Source: Nostoc sp. CHAB 5824
GTDB lineage: Bacteria > Cyanobacteriota > Cyanobacteriia > Cyanobacteriales > Nostocaceae
Assembly (NCBI RefSeq): GCF_020829665.1
Contig: NZ_JAIVFT010000006.1
Coordinates: 248,001 to 312,000, forward strand
Direction of reading: 5' to 3'
DNA length: 64,000 bases
Below, in pieces: positions 16,325 through 25,326 of the stretch. Within the stretch, counting starts at the first letter, position 1, and each line of letters opens with the position of its first letter. The notes beneath the pieces were generated by a model. That model saw only the letters and a program-made list of their open reading frames with translations. It did not search any database and was not told the origin of the DNA. A program made the position numbers and the translations under genes.

Positions 16325-17134
16325 ATGAAATCACAATGGGAATGTTTTCTGCAAAATCTCGGTATATGGGAAGGTTCATTTACCAATTTTTCTCCCGAAG
16401 GTACACTTCTGAATGATACTCCTAGCCATCTTTCTCTAGAAGGTTTAAACAATAACCAGACAGTACGCCTAACTCTGAGCCGTTCAGGACAAGATGATGT
16501 CATTAGAGAATATAGTTCTGTGGGAGGGGGCCTGCTGTTTTTTGAAAATGGTTCATTTTCTGAGGGTTTAATTCAGCTAGGGCCATTTTCCGAATTTGGT
16601 GCAGAACTCGCTTTTGTTCATGAAAATCGCCGCTTACGTCTGGTGCAACTGTTTGATAAGACTGGTAATCTAAGTAGACTAGTTCTAATTCGAGAACATC
16701 TAGCTGGAACCCCAGCAATAGAACGTCCACCTTTGCAGATAAATGACTTGTTGGGAGAATGGCAAGGGCAAGCAGTGACAATATATCGAGATTTGCGATC
16801 GCCTGATATTTACTCTACAACTTTGAAAATACAACTTGATGATACTGGGCGATTAATTCAAAGTACCTCTTTTGGCGAGCGTACAATTACCTCAACTGCT
16901 ACCATCAAAGGTTCCATCGTTCTCTTTGACCAAAATCCCCAAAAGCAAGTACAAGTATTATTGTTACCTGATGGCGCTTCTGCAACTTCTCCTCTAAAGG
17001 TGCAATTACGTCAACCATTATTTTTGGAAGCGGGTTGGTTAATCCAGTCAAACCTGCGCCAGCGGATGATTCGCAGCTATAACGATAAAGGCGAATGGGT
17101 TAGTCTGACATTAGTTACTCAAGAAAAGGTATAA
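16325..17134 (+). CDS. DUF3598 family protein
   Basis: 269 residues, of the cyanobacterial/plastid DUF3598 family: MKSQWECFLQNLGIWEGSF at the start, LTLSR, the glycine-rich GGGLLFFENGSFSEGL, then the second half DLLGEWQGQAVTIYRDLRSP and a C-terminal RQRMIRSYNDKGEWVSLTLV. The repeating W-x-G beta-strand pattern suggests a lipocalin-like barrel in each half, so a lipid or pigment ligand is possible; this is inference. No signal peptide or membrane segment is present. It is cotranscribed or nearly so with the ftsX-like gene, 50 bp upstream, though no functional link is known. Confidence 0.8.
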   Translation: MKSQWECFLQNLGIWEGSFTNFSPEGTLLNDTPSHLSLEGLNNNQTVRLTLSRSGQDDVIREYSSVGGGLLFFENGSFSEGLIQLGPFSEFGAELAFVHENRRLRLVQLFDKTGNLSRLVLIREHLAGTPAIERPPLQINDLLGEWQGQAVTIYRDLRSPDIYSTTLKIQLDDTGRLIQSTSFGERTITSTATIKGSIVLFDQNPQKQVQVLLLPDGASATSPLKVQLRQPLFLEAGWLIQSNLRQRMIRSYNDKGEWVSLTLVTQEKV

Positions 17135-17400
17135 GGGATTTGAGAGTGCGATCGCTTATCCCCGGTAATTTCGATCAACACTTTATAATCAGAATAATCA
17201 GAGTAAATCTTCTTCAGATAACTAAGCTATTTTCATTTAGGCTTGCAAGGTTCCAATCTCAACGTAGACAATCTTTTAACTACTACTCTCATTAACCACT
17301 TTATCTGTTAACGGCACAATTCGACCGCACCAACTGATTGATCCATCTCTAAAATAACAAATAGCAGTAGTACAACTTACCCCTTGTAAGGAAACCTTAA
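17135..17400. other. 266-bp intergenic region with a possible gene remnant
   Basis: On the minus strand about 17280-17400 reads as an open, protein-like stretch (ICYFRDGSISWCGRIVPL) ending in TAA, with no start codon of its own. It may be the tail of a lost gene. The promoter of the Uma2 gene is not evident. Confidence 0.3.
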
Positions 17401-17964
17401 ATGGTACAGACCCCTGCTAAACCCCTGACTCTAAGTGAATTTCTAAATCTGCCAGAGACAGAACCTGTCAGTGAATACATTGATGGGCGTATCATCCAAA
17501 AACCGATGCCGCAAGGAGAACACAGCGCAATTCAAACAGAGTTAGCACCTGCAATCAACTTGGTAGTAAAATCCAAACAGATTGCACGGGCTTTCTGTGA
17601 GCTTCGCTGTACTTTTGGCGATCGCTCAATTGTGCCTGACATTTCTGTGTTTATGTGGGACAGAATTCCTCGCAAAGATAATGGTGGGGTTGCTAACGTT
17701 TTCTCAATTGCCCCAGATTGGACAATTGAAATTCTATCTCCCGATCAAAGTCAAACTAAAGTTACCAAGAATATTCTGCATTGCTTAAAGTATGGAACTC
17801 AGATGGGATGGCTGATTGATCCTAAAGAACAATCTGTGTTTGTCTACTGGCCAGATCAACCAACCACTTTTTACGAAGAACTAAGAACACAGTTACCAGT
17901 GCCAGAATTTGCTAAGGATTTCAGCCTAACAGTAGAAGGTTTATTTAGCTGGTTGCTGGAGTGA
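17401..17964 (+). CDS. Uma2 family (DUF820) PD-(D/E)XK nuclease-like protein
   Basis: 187 residues. Uma2 hallmarks are clear: LTLSEFLNLPETEPVSEYIDGRI at the start, EHSAIQTELAP, VPDISVF (metal-binding Asp), the E-x-(L/V)SP strand IEILSPDQ and the Y-G-(T/V) turn LKYGTQMGWLIDP. The fold is a restriction-endonuclease-like PD-(D/E)XK core. The family is hugely expanded in cyanobacteria and its biological role is not established; small nucleases or remnants of mobile DNA are both possible. AAGGAA lies about 10 nt before the ATG. It is a lone gene. Confidence 0.88.
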   Translation: MVQTPAKPLTLSEFLNLPETEPVSEYIDGRIIQKPMPQGEHSAIQTELAPAINLVVKSKQIARAFCELRCTFGDRSIVPDISVFMWDRIPRKDNGGVANVFSIAPDWTIEILSPDQSQTKVTKNILHCLKYGTQMGWLIDPKEQSVFVYWPDQPTTFYEELRTQLPVPEFAKDFSLTVEGLFSWLLE

Positions 17965-18051
17965 CTGTAGTTTTGTCATCCCTTCACCAATCATTTCAAG
18001 TTATCCTCGTAACTAGTGTTGCAATTAATATTGATTGTTTTTTGAATATTC

Positions 18052-18825
18052 CTAAGTGCTTGATGACAGGCGGTATGAGTATGATGCCTGCTCTAGACGA
18101 TAGTTAACAAAACACTCAACAATAGACCATGTGATAGAAAAAATCTTTCCTCGATCTTCGTCTGTAATTATTGTTGGAACACCATGTCTAGCAGGAAATG
18201 CTAGTTTTCTTACAAAATCGATATCTTTTTTCTCTCCACCAATAGCTTTCTTCATAGCTAGCCATTGTTCAGCGTCTTTTTCAGATCCTGCCATATAACC
18301 AAAATATTGTTTAATAGTTTCTATCGCTCTAAAACAGTAGAAAGCACTATCATCCAAATACCGCATTGACATTCTTAAGTCATTAAGACATCTTTTGAGA
18401 TAAACTCCTTCAGTCATAAAGCATAAAGGATAAATAGAGTTGATTGCTTCGTTTAATTTTTCTGCTTCATTATTAATATTTGAGTAGATGTTTTCTACTG
18501 TCTGTAAATTTATTCCAAAAATTAAATAAAAATTGCATTCGTCATTGAATACTTTAGTGATTTCAACATCATAAGCATAGCCTTTTATAAATCCCAAAAG
18601 GCTTACTACTGTCTCTATACTAGATTTTACAATATTCCTCAGAGTAAATACATCTTCATCATTTAAGTCACATTCAATAACACATATGATTTGATTGCAT
18701 ATGACGCTAAACTTCATCATTCCAAAAGAATTGCCGTCAAAATAACCAATCCTGATTCTAATTTCTTGAACAGTCAGTGATGCTCTTTCAGGATGAACCA
18801 ATCCAGAGAAGTAATAACGCTTCAT
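18052..18825 (-). CDS. Hypothetical protein, about 257 aa, unrecognised
   Basis: I do not recognise this protein. It is soluble, with no signal peptide or obvious membrane segment. The N-terminal half looks like beta/alpha (RYYFSGLVHPERASLTVQEIRIRIGYFDG...). The middle, YLKRCLNDLRMSMRYLDDSAFYCFRAIETIKQYF (about 142-175), reads as helices with a pattern seen in proteins that pair with HEPN-like folds, but the catalytic RxxxxH of HEPN is not present, so no assignment is made. DNA is more A/T-rich than its housekeeping neighbours, which suggests an accessory gene. It is transcribed alone, between Uma2 and aat. Confidence 0.6.
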   Translation of the reverse strand: MKRYYFSGLVHPERASLTVQEIRIRIGYFDGNSFGMMKFSVICNQIICVIECDLNDEDVFTLRNIVKSSIETVVSLLGFIKGYAYDVEITKVFNDECNFYLIFGINLQTVENIYSNINNEAEKLNEAINSIYPLCFMTEGVYLKRCLNDLRMSMRYLDDSAFYCFRAIETIKQYFGYMAGSEKDAEQWLAMKKAIGGEKKDIDFVRKLAFPARHGVPTIITDEDRGKIFSITWSIVECFVNYRLEQASYSYRLSSST

Positions 18826-18902
18826 ATGGAAGCTTTAGTTACAAATATTATTTCTAATTCTTACATAACAGATAAAAGCTATATTAGTAATTTTGTCAAT
18901 TT

Positions 18903-19478
18903 TTATACCAAAAAGCAGCGACGTTGCAATGCTTGTTTAAGTAAAGCTTGATACTCTTCATCCTCAACCCGATAAGCCCCAAACCTCTCCAAATGCGGAT
19001 TCATCATTTGGGCATCAAAAAATACAAATTTCCTCTGGCGCAATCTTTCCACCAACTTTACCATCGCTACCTTCGAGCCTTCAGGAATCCGGTAAAACAT
19101 CGACTCGCCAATAAAAGCCCCACCAATAACAATCCCTAAAATTCCCCCAGCTAACTCGTCACCCTGCCAAGTTTCAAAACTAAAAGCATAACCACTCTGG
19201 TAAAGTAGCCAGTAAATCTTTTCCAATTCCGATGAAATCCAAGTTGTTTCGCGGTTAGCACACCCAGCCACCACAGCTTGGAAGTCCCGATTAATGTCCA
19301 CGCTAAAACGCTCTTGATTCAGGACACGCTGCAAAGACTTGGGGTAACGAAACCTTTCATCCAAAGGAATAAAAGTCCGATCGCGACTTCCGTACCAACT
19401 CAAGCGATCGCGCTCATCAGCCATGAGAAAATAGCCTTGTGCATAACCCTCAACAATAGCGGCGATATCATATTGCAT
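18903..19478 (-). CDS. aat: Leucyl/phenylalanyl-tRNA--protein transferase family
   Basis: 191 residues from ATG 19478. An in-frame start 21 nt upstream would add only MFFLYLF and is less likely. The family core is clear: [36 protein letters not shown], and the signature [28 protein letters not shown], then [16 protein letters not shown]. Aat transfers Leu or Phe from charged tRNA to N-terminal Arg or Lys of proteins, marking them for ClpS/ClpAP degradation. This form is somewhat shorter than the roughly 230-residue proteobacterial enzyme at the N-terminus, as is usual in cyanobacteria. It is divergent from the small gene at 19586. Confidence 0.85.
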   Translation of the reverse strand: MQYDIAAIVEGYAQGYFLMADERDRLSWYGSRDRTFIPLDERFRYPKSLQRVLNQERFSVDINRDFQAVVAGCANRETTWISSELEKIYWLLYQSGYAFSFETWQGDELAGGILGIVIGGAFIGESMFYRIPEGSKVAMVKLVERLRQRKFVFFDAQMMNPHLERFGAYRVEDEEYQALLKQALQRRCFLV

Positions 19479-19518
19479 AAATAAATATAAAAAAAACACT
19501 AGAGAAACGCAATTTGAT

Positions 19519-19575
19519 GCTATCTGTCATTCTCTGCGTTCCTCTGCGTTTCCCTCCGCGTCCCTCTGCGTTTAA
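19519..19575. repeat. Tandem CCTCTGCGTT-type repeat
   Basis: CTCTGCGTT occurs three to four times with slight changes (TCCTCTGCGTT, TCCCTCCGCG, TCCCTCTGCG) just before the ATG at 19586. This is a common Nostoc-type intergenic tandem repeat. Confidence 0.6.
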
Positions 19576-19585
19576 GATAAAAAAG

Positions 19586-19915
19586 ATGACTCAACCAATT
19601 CCACCCATCACCTTACCACCGCCTGAAAATCCCTTGCTCGAAGGTGAATGGTTACGAGAGCGTTTACAGCGGTGGCTGGATACAGAATTTATCCCCGAAG
19701 CAGTCAACCAAAACATCGCCCAACGAGCCGCACAGATTTTTGTGCGTCAACGGATGGAAGGAGAAAACGACCTTGGTTCTCTGGTAATTGCCATTGTCAC
19801 AGAGATGCAGTCGTATGATTTTTCCAATAGCTTCTATGGAGAGTTTGCGATCGCCAACGCCGTCAGCGATCTACTCTTAGAAAGTCTGGGAATTGATAAA
19901 TGTTGTGGTCAATAA
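19586..19915 (+). CDS. Conserved cyanobacterial hypothetical protein
   Basis: 109 residues from the ATG at 19586. The frame is open further upstream to a TTG at 19514, but that extension is encoded by the CTCTGCG tandem repeat and is not credible as protein. The protein is soluble and mostly helical: GEWLRERLQRWLDTEFIPE, INQ/NIAQRAAQIFVRQRMEGENDLGSLVIAIVTEMQSYDFSNSFYGEFAIANAVSDLL split over the rest. The regular acidic helices and the late SFYGEFAIANAVSDL segment look conserved. No family function is known to me. It is divergent from aat and convergent with rpsN. Confidence 0.6.
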   Translation: MTQPIPPITLPPPENPLLEGEWLRERLQRWLDTEFIPEAVNQNIAQRAAQIFVRQRMEGENDLGSLVIAIVTEMQSYDFSNSFYGEFAIANAVSDLLLESLGIDKCCGQ

Positions 19916-19972
19916 TTTTTGTCATTTGTCATTTGTTTTTTGTCCTTTGTTTTTTACCAATGACCATTGTAC

Positions 19973-19992
19973 AGACGCGATTAATCGCGTCT
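19973..19992. repeat. Perfect 20-bp palindrome between convergent genes
   Basis: AGACGCGATT and its exact reverse complement abut with no loop. It lies between the convergent ends of the 19586 gene and rpsN, a place suited to a bidirectional terminator, but it has no T-tract and this sequence is a frequent dispersed palindrome in Nostoc-type genomes. Confidence 0.65.
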
Positions 19993-20013
19993 CTACTGAC
20001 TAATGACTTTTAA

Positions 20014-20316
20014 CTACCAACTAGACTTAACAACTCCAGGCAATAGACCTTCATGCGCCCATTCTCGCAGCACGTTCCGAGACAGACCAAAATCGCGGTA
20101 AACGCCTCTAGAACGACCAGTCAACCAGCAACGATTGCGGTGGCGGGTGGGCGCACTATTCCGGGGTAGCTGTTGAATCTTCCGGTGAACTTCCAGTTTA
20201 TCCAAGGGAGATTGTGCAATTCTGAACTCTTCTAGAAGAGCTTCCCGCTTGTCAGCATACTTTTCTATCAACTTGGTGCGCTTTTTCTCGCGCTCAATCA
20301 TGCTCTTCTTTGCCAT
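20014..20316 (-). CDS. rpsN: 30S ribosomal protein S14
   Basis: 100 residues, the long zinc-free S14 form (no CxxC pairs). [20 protein letters not shown], the central [22 protein letters not shown] and the C-terminal [20 protein letters not shown] are all standard. It is part of the small-subunit head near the decoding site. As in other cyanobacteria the gene stands outside the main ribosomal protein operon. Confidence 0.95.
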   Translation of the reverse strand: MAKKSMIEREKKRTKLIEKYADKREALLEEFRIAQSPLDKLEVHRKIQQLPRNSAPTRHRNRCWLTGRSRGVYRDFGLSRNVLREWAHEGLLPGVVKSSW

Positions 20317-20732
20317 ACATTTTTTAATTAATTAAAAGACAGCATTTTCCATTCTACAATCTCTCAATCAATTCTAGGGTTTTTATGTTGCTGACTGGTC
20401 TGTCAAGTTGAAATTGACGGATATACAGACACGGGGACGAAGAGATAGAAATTATATCATGTCCGGTAAAAGACTTATCATTAAGACCGCAGTTCTTGCT
20501 GGGAGCAGGGGGAAAGAGAATTTTAAGATTTTTGCATAGATGCCCGGAATAGTAACTAATTAAGCGGACATGATATTACGCACTAAAAACCCGCAACATT
20601 GATACCACCGAGCAACACTTAAAAAAGGGCAATTGAAAAAGCCCCCTTTCTTTTGAAGGGGGTTGGGGGATCTCTTCTGCGTAAGTACTAGGAGAGTAGC
20701 TTCTTTGCATCTTTCCGTCTTTGCACCGAAGA
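20317..20732. other. 416-bp intergenic region with inverted-repeat element
   Basis: No gene. It holds the ATATCATGTCCG-bounded element (20454-20576) and a C5/G5 hairpin-like stretch at about 20641-20672 (CCCCCTTTCTTTTGAAGGGGG-like) near the end of nth. Confidence 0.5.
20454..20576. repeat. MITE-like element with 12-bp terminal inverted repeats
   Basis: ATATCATGTCCG at 20454-20465 and CGGACATGATAT at 20565-20576 enclose about 100 bp without coding capacity. The arm sequence is one I associate with dispersed Nostoc repeats, but copy number cannot be checked here. Confidence 0.55.
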
Positions 20733-21401
20733 CTACCCTACAATTACTGGCTGATTCGCAGCAGGGCACAAATCGGCAAGCTCACAAGCAATGCAAGCGG
20801 GAGAGCGGGCTTTACAAATAGCACGGCCGTGATAAATCAGCCGAATTGACCAATTTTCCCAATCAGCTTGCGGCAATAAACCCATTAAATCTTGCTCAAT
20901 CCGAACGGGGTCTTTTGCTTCAGTTAAACCCAAACGTTCGCTAAGGCGCTTAACGTGAGTATCTACTGTCACCCCAACATTAATGCCATAAGCATGACCC
21001 AAGACTACATTTGCTGTCTTCCGCGCCACACCTGGAAGCTTTAATAATTGCTCCATTTGGTTGGGGACAACAGAGTTAAATTCAGTGACAATCATCCGAC
21101 AAGCAGCTTGAATGTTCTTGGCTTTATTGCGATAAAACCCTGTTGAACGCACCAAGTTTTCTAATTCTACCAAGTCAGCGATCGCTAAACTAGCAGCATC
21201 AGGAAAACGAGCAAATAAAGTTGGTGTCACCTTATTCACCCGCTCATCAGTACACTGAGCAGAGAGAATCGTTGCCACCAACAATTGTACTGGCGTTGAG
21301 TAATTCAAAGAGCAAGTAGCATCTGGATAAAGACGCTTCAGGCGAGCTAAAATTTCTATCGCCCGTTGCTTTTTAGATAACGATTTGCGGCTAATGCTCA
21401 C
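20733..21401 (-). CDS. nth: Endonuclease III
   Basis: 222 residues. The helix-hairpin-helix LPGVARKTANVVL contains the catalytic Lys, VTVDTHVKRL the catalytic Asp, and the C-terminal CKARSPACIACELADLC gives the C-x6-C-x2-C-x5-C [4Fe-4S] ligand set. It is a bifunctional DNA glycosylase/AP lyase removing oxidised pyrimidines in base-excision repair. The start is placed at GTG 21401 because it overlaps the rseP stop codon as GTGA, a classic translational-coupling arrangement; a GTG at 21422 would give a longer form. The neighbour rseP is upstream on the same strand, so the two are probably one operon. Confidence 0.93.
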   Translation of the reverse strand: MSISRKSLSKKQRAIEILARLKRLYPDATCSLNYSTPVQLLVATILSAQCTDERVNKVTPTLFARFPDAASLAIADLVELENLVRSTGFYRNKAKNIQAACRMIVTEFNSVVPNQMEQLLKLPGVARKTANVVLGHAYGINVGVTVDTHVKRLSERLGLTEAKDPVRIEQDLMGLLPQADWENWSIRLIYHGRAICKARSPACIACELADLCPAANQPVIVG

Positions 21402-22498
21402 TGGAACAATTTTTGTACCCACTCCAATTGGCTAGTTAATTGAGTAGTTTCTTTGACTATCAGAAAAATTCCTAACCCTAAGAGTAACACCAAACCGGTT
21501 TGCATTACGCTTTCTTGAATACGGGCAGGCACAGGCTTACCGCGCAAACCTTCAATTAGCAGAAAAGCCAGTTGTCCGCCATCCAAAGCTGGTAAAGGCA
21601 AAATGTTGATAATAGCCAAGTTAATGCTGATAATTGCGGCAAAAGACAACAGATTTACGCTATTGTCATCAGCTAATTTTGCACCAATTTTGACAATATT
21701 AACTGGTCCAGAAACTTGTCCAGCAGTTTGTTGAAAGTTGGTAATCAACTGCCCAAAACCGCTGAGTGTCCCAACAAACAATTGTTGAAATCTGTTAGCA
21801 GCAATGCCAAAAATTTCCAAAGGGCTATTAGGACGGCGATAAACTGCTGTAGCATTTGGACTAAGTGCCACACCAACTACACCTTTGCCATCGGCTCCTA
21901 GTTTTGGTGTTAATTTCAGAGTTTGTTGTTGGTTGTCACGCAGAATTTTCAGTTCGATTTGCTGATTGGGATGAGTTTGAATCTCTTTTGTCAGCAAAGG
22001 AGTTGACTTTTCAGAAGCCGGGAGTTCTTGACCGTTAACAGCCAGAATAATATCTCCTTCCCGAATTCCTGCTTGATAGGCAACGGATTCTTGATTAACA
22101 GGCTGTACGGCGACACCAGCTTGATAGTTTAATTCCTTGGGAATGCCGACGATACCCAATTGCAGAACCAACACCAAATAGGCAAATATTAAATTTGCGA
22201 TCACTCCCGCACTGATGACGATCGCCCGGTCTAAAACTGGACGGTTACGCAGCAGATTTGGGTCATTGGGTGGAACATCGCTATCGGGGTCATCATCGGG
22301 AAAGCCCACAAAGCCACCCAAAGGAAAGGCACGGACAGCATATTCGGTTTGTGAACCTTGGTACTTCAAAAGAACTGGGCCAAAACCCAAAGAAAAACGG
22401 TTAACGAGAATGCCTTGAGAACGTGCTGCAACAAAATGTCCCAACTCGTGTACCAAGATTAAAACAGCCAAAACTGCGATCGCTGCTAAAACTGACAT
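21398..22498 (-). CDS. rseP: RseP-type site-2 intramembrane zinc metalloprotease
   Basis: 366 residues. The active site HELGH is at 17-21 inside the first membrane helix, and the second metal-site motif LPALDGGQ lies at about 302-309. One PDZ domain sits between (about 120-195: REGDIILAVNGQELP), with membrane segments around 97-118, 285-305 and 335-355. Site-2 proteases cut anti-sigma factors or other membrane regulators within the membrane. An FPLGGFV motif, typical of the family, is also present. The 3' end overlaps nth by 4 nt. Confidence 0.93.
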   Translation of the reverse strand: MSVLAAIAVLAVLILVHELGHFVAARSQGILVNRFSLGFGPVLLKYQGSQTEYAVRAFPLGGFVGFPDDDPDSDVPPNDPNLLRNRPVLDRAIVISAGVIANLIFAYLVLVLQLGIVGIPKELNYQAGVAVQPVNQESVAYQAGIREGDIILAVNGQELPASEKSTPLLTKEIQTHPNQQIELKILRDNQQQTLKLTPKLGADGKGVVGVALSPNATAVYRRPNSPLEIFGIAANRFQQLFVGTLSGFGQLITNFQQTAGQVSGPVNIVKIGAKLADDNSVNLLSFAAIISINLAIINILPLPALDGGQLAFLLIEGLRGKPVPARIQESVMQTGLVLLLGLGIFLIVKETTQLTSQLEWVQKLFQ

Positions 22499-22546
22499 AG
22501 AGCAAATTAGTGAAAATATTAAGCTATAGTTATCTCCATTCTAATT

Positions 22547-22608
22547 GGGCATTGGGCATGGGGCATTGGTAAAAGACAAAGGACTAATGACTAATGACTA
22601 ATGACTAA
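22547..22608. repeat. STRR-type heptamer repeats (GGGCATT and ACTAATG)
   Basis: Three GGGCATT/GGGCATG units (22547-22567), then three and a half ACTAATG heptamers (22583-22608) running up to the serS stop codon. Confidence 0.75.
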
Positions 22609-23889
22609 TTACAATACTTCACGCCCCAAGTATGGTTGCAGCACTTCTGGTATCCTGACTGTTCCATCAGGTTGTTGATAATTCTCCAAAATTGCTGCCA
22701 TAGTCCGTCCCACCGCCAAACCCGAACCATTCAGAGTATGTACAAACTGAGTGCCTTTCTTCCCAGCCTCTTTGAAGCGAATATCAGCTCGTCGCGCCTG
22801 GAAATCTATAGTATTGGAACAGCTAGAAATTTCGCGGTATTTGCCAGAAGACGGCAACCAAACCTCTAAATCATAAGTTTTGGTAGAGGCAAATCCCAAA
22901 TCCCCAGTACTTAAATTTACTACTCGGTAAGGCAACTGCAACGCCTGTAAAATTGCTTCTGCATTCCCTACCAATTTCTCCAGTTCATCAAAAGATGTAC
23001 TGGGTTCGACAAATTTCACCATTTCCACCTTGTTGAACTGATGCAGGCGGATTAATCCTCGCATATCGCGCCCATAGCTACCAGCTTCCCGGCGAAAACA
23101 GGGAGTAAAAGCACAGTGGTAGATAGGCAAGTTTTCAGCAGCAAGAATTTCACCCCGGTAGAGATTTGTAACTGGAACTTCTGCCGTAGGAATCAGCCAC
23201 AAATCATCATCAGCGCATTTAAAGCTTTCTTCAGCAAACTTGGGTAACTGACCGGTCGCCGTCAAAGACTCGGTATTCACTAACAACGGCGGACTGACTT
23301 CCACATACCCAGCTTGAGTATGAAGAGCCAGCATAAATTGAATTAATGCCCTCTCCAATGCCGCACCAGCACCTATTAATGTCACAAAGCGACTTTGGGC
23401 AACTTTTACAGCTCGTTCAACATTGAGAATATTTAGCTTTTCGCCGATTTCCCAGTGAGGGAGAATATTCGGATTTTGAGGAATGTATTCATCACCCCAA
23501 CGGCGTACTTCTACGTTATCTTCCTCATTCTTACCAAGGGGTGTAGAGTCGCTTGGTAAGTTAGGAAGTGCTAACACAAGTTGGGCAATTTCAGCTTTGA
23601 GGTTTTTTTCCTGGGGTTCCAGTTCGCTCAATGTAGCTTTGACAGAGTTACCTTCATCCCGCAAAGCTTGAATTTCTGGGTCTTGAGGATTGATCCCAGA
23701 TTTAATCTTTTGCCCAACAATTTTACCGATTTCGTTGCTACGAGCTTGGAGTTGACTGCGCGTCCCCTCTAGTTCTCGTTGTTGCCGATCTAACTGTAAA
23801 ATCGGTTCAATATCATATTTACCACTACGACTATTCAATCGTTCTTGAACTAATTGCGGATTTTCCCGTATTTGCTTAATATCCAGCAC
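22609..23889 (-). CDS. serS: Seryl-tRNA synthetase
   Basis: 426 residues, the standard bacterial length. The N-terminal coiled-coil tRNA-binding arm spans about 25-105. Class II motifs follow: motif 2 [17 protein letters not shown] and motif 3 [16 protein letters not shown]. The TAEVP serine-site segment ([10 protein letters not shown]) is present. It charges tRNA-Ser with serine. The start is GTG at 23889, beginning [11 protein letters not shown] as in homologues. Monocistronic. Confidence 0.96.
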   Translation of the reverse strand: MLDIKQIRENPQLVQERLNSRSGKYDIEPILQLDRQQRELEGTRSQLQARSNEIGKIVGQKIKSGINPQDPEIQALRDEGNSVKATLSELEPQEKNLKAEIAQLVLALPNLPSDSTPLGKNEEDNVEVRRWGDEYIPQNPNILPHWEIGEKLNILNVERAVKVAQSRFVTLIGAGAALERALIQFMLALHTQAGYVEVSPPLLVNTESLTATGQLPKFAEESFKCADDDLWLIPTAEVPVTNLYRGEILAAENLPIYHCAFTPCFRREAGSYGRDMRGLIRLHQFNKVEMVKFVEPSTSFDELEKLVGNAEAILQALQLPYRVVNLSTGDLGFASTKTYDLEVWLPSSGKYREISSCSNTIDFQARRADIRFKEAGKKGTQFVHTLNGSGLAVGRTMAAILENYQQPDGTVRIPEVLQPYLGREVL

Positions 23890-24082
23890 AGATTTTTCTC
23901 AGTTTTTAGCCTAAAATCTTCCTGTCAATACAGTTAACTCATAAGCATTTAGCATATAGTAATTTTGCTTTGCTGTAACTGGAAAAACAAAGTTTATTAG
24001 AAAAATCAGTCTCAATCTCCGATCAAGATTTTACCTTAGCATCAATGCCAGGGCTAAGAAACCATATAATGTATTAAACCAA

Positions 24083-24421
24083 TCATGAACTCGTATTTTG
24101 AGTCACTGTCGTTTCAGAAACCTGAGCAAGACTCTGACCATTACTATTATTGTTATCAGCGGCTGCAAACGTCCTTTGAGTGATATTTGGTGGTTCCTTA
24201 TCGTCTCTAGTTTGTCCAGGTGAAGGTAACCAATAGGCAAGCACACCTGATAAACCACCCCAGTAAAGCGCAATATTCTTATCGTCCGCTGGCGAACCAA
24301 GCTTGAAAATACACAGCCCCAACACGATGCTACTAAAGAAAACCTGTACGCCAAATCTCCATACGTCTTGATTAAATTTCTGTGCTGGTTGATTTCTCAT
24401 GGTGTCAAATTGATTTTTCAT
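24083..24421 (-). CDS. Small cyanobacterial membrane protein
   Basis: 112 residues from ATG 24421, chosen because GGAAG lies 9 nt upstream; an in-frame ATG at 24448 is possible. A polar start (KNQFDTMRNQPAQKFNQDVWRFG) precedes two close hydrophobic segments (VQVFFSSIVLGLCIFKLG and ALYWGGLSGVLAYWLP), then a long N/Q/S/T-rich tail. The layout resembles small cyanobacterial proteins of unknown function; no family name is claimed. Confidence 0.6.
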   Translation of the reverse strand: MKNQFDTMRNQPAQKFNQDVWRFGVQVFFSSIVLGLCIFKLGSPADDKNIALYWGGLSGVLAYWLPSPGQTRDDKEPPNITQRTFAAADNNNSNGQSLAQVSETTVTQNTSS

Positions 24422-24747
24422 AGTGTTAGACTTCCAAAAAAGGTACATATTATCCCTGTACTAGTTTTGGCATCATCTACTACTACAGCTTGGCAAAATT
24501 CGCCATTACGCTCGTACCCTTACAGCGTACCGTTCTCCTGACTCGCTAACGTAATTTGCAATTCTTATACCGCAAATGTTCCGTTGATTTGAATTTCGGA
24601 GTGCTGTACTAGCAAGATGTTGTTCAAGGATTATGTAGTTGTCTTCACACCCAGTTTTGTCCGTTTCGGAAAAATATAATTAATTTGTTTTGACTTCTGA
24701 AAACTCAGCACTGGCTCAACGCCCCGCTATCGCTAACAGGACTCATA

Positions 24748-25326
24748 TTAGGGTCGGTTAATCCGATTGAGCAACCACAGTGATGCAATAAGCCCTGCAA
24801 AATGCGCTGAGACAGTGTTGGTGTTTGCCTGTACCACAAGCATATCTAGACCGCTAATAATCCGGGTGGGGTCAAAAAATTGGGTAGTTATAGCTTGGGG
24901 AGATATGGATCTCGCTACCAGTGTACCAACGATCGCTTGCGCCCCCAAAAGAGTTACCAGCGTTCCCGCTAAATTTACCCACAGCCCTAAGCGTAATACT
25001 TGCACTGTCTCACTTTTACGAGGGCGGTTGCTGGGATTGGAGGATTCCAATTGCTTGCCAATTCTAGTGTAACGGTAAGCTAAATAAATGCCCCCGCCCA
25101 AAACAACCAGTCCACAAATTGCTAAAAATACGCCAAAGCCAGTCCCAGGATTATTACTAGGACTGCCAGTTCTTTGATTAAAGATGGCGAACAGCAACAC
25201 AATTATGCTAGAAACAACGCCTAGTACTAGCTGAATCCAAAAGCTAATCCAACCTGTAAGGCGAAAGGTTTGGGCAATTGCCCGGAGAGTTGAGGAAGAT
25301 GATGGGGCATCGGGAGTCTGTGACAT
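24748..25326 (-). CDS. DUF3611 family membrane protein
   Basis: 192 residues with four membrane segments: about 23-47 (WISFWIQLVLGVVSSIIVLLF), 62-84, 110-130 and 172-190. The conserved start LRAIAQTFRLTGWISFWIQ and the loop RYTRIGKQLES are DUF3611 features, a family restricted to cyanobacteria and plastid-bearing eukaryotes, with a likely thylakoid or plastid envelope location. The reaction or partner is unknown. The final NTVSAHFAGLIASLWLLNRI is also typical. Transcribed alone. Confidence 0.82.
   Translation of the reverse strand: MSQTPDAPSSSSTLRAIAQTFRLTGWISFWIQLVLGVVSSIIVLLFAIFNQRTGSPSNNPGTGFGVFLAICGLVVLGGGIYLAYRYTRIGKQLESSNPSNRPRKSETVQVLRLGLWVNLAGTLVTLLGAQAIVGTLVARSISPQAITTQFFDPTRIISGLDMLVVQANTNTVSAHFAGLIASLWLLNRINRP

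Noticed and set aside
19514..19585. Longer start for the 19586 gene
   Set aside because: The extra 24 codons are made of the CTCTGCG tandem repeat, and the start would be TTG without a ribosome-binding site.
20560..20769. Minus-strand 69-codon frame overlapping the end of nth
   Set aside because: It covers a C5/G5 hairpin repeat and one arm of a MITE-like element; composition is not protein-like.
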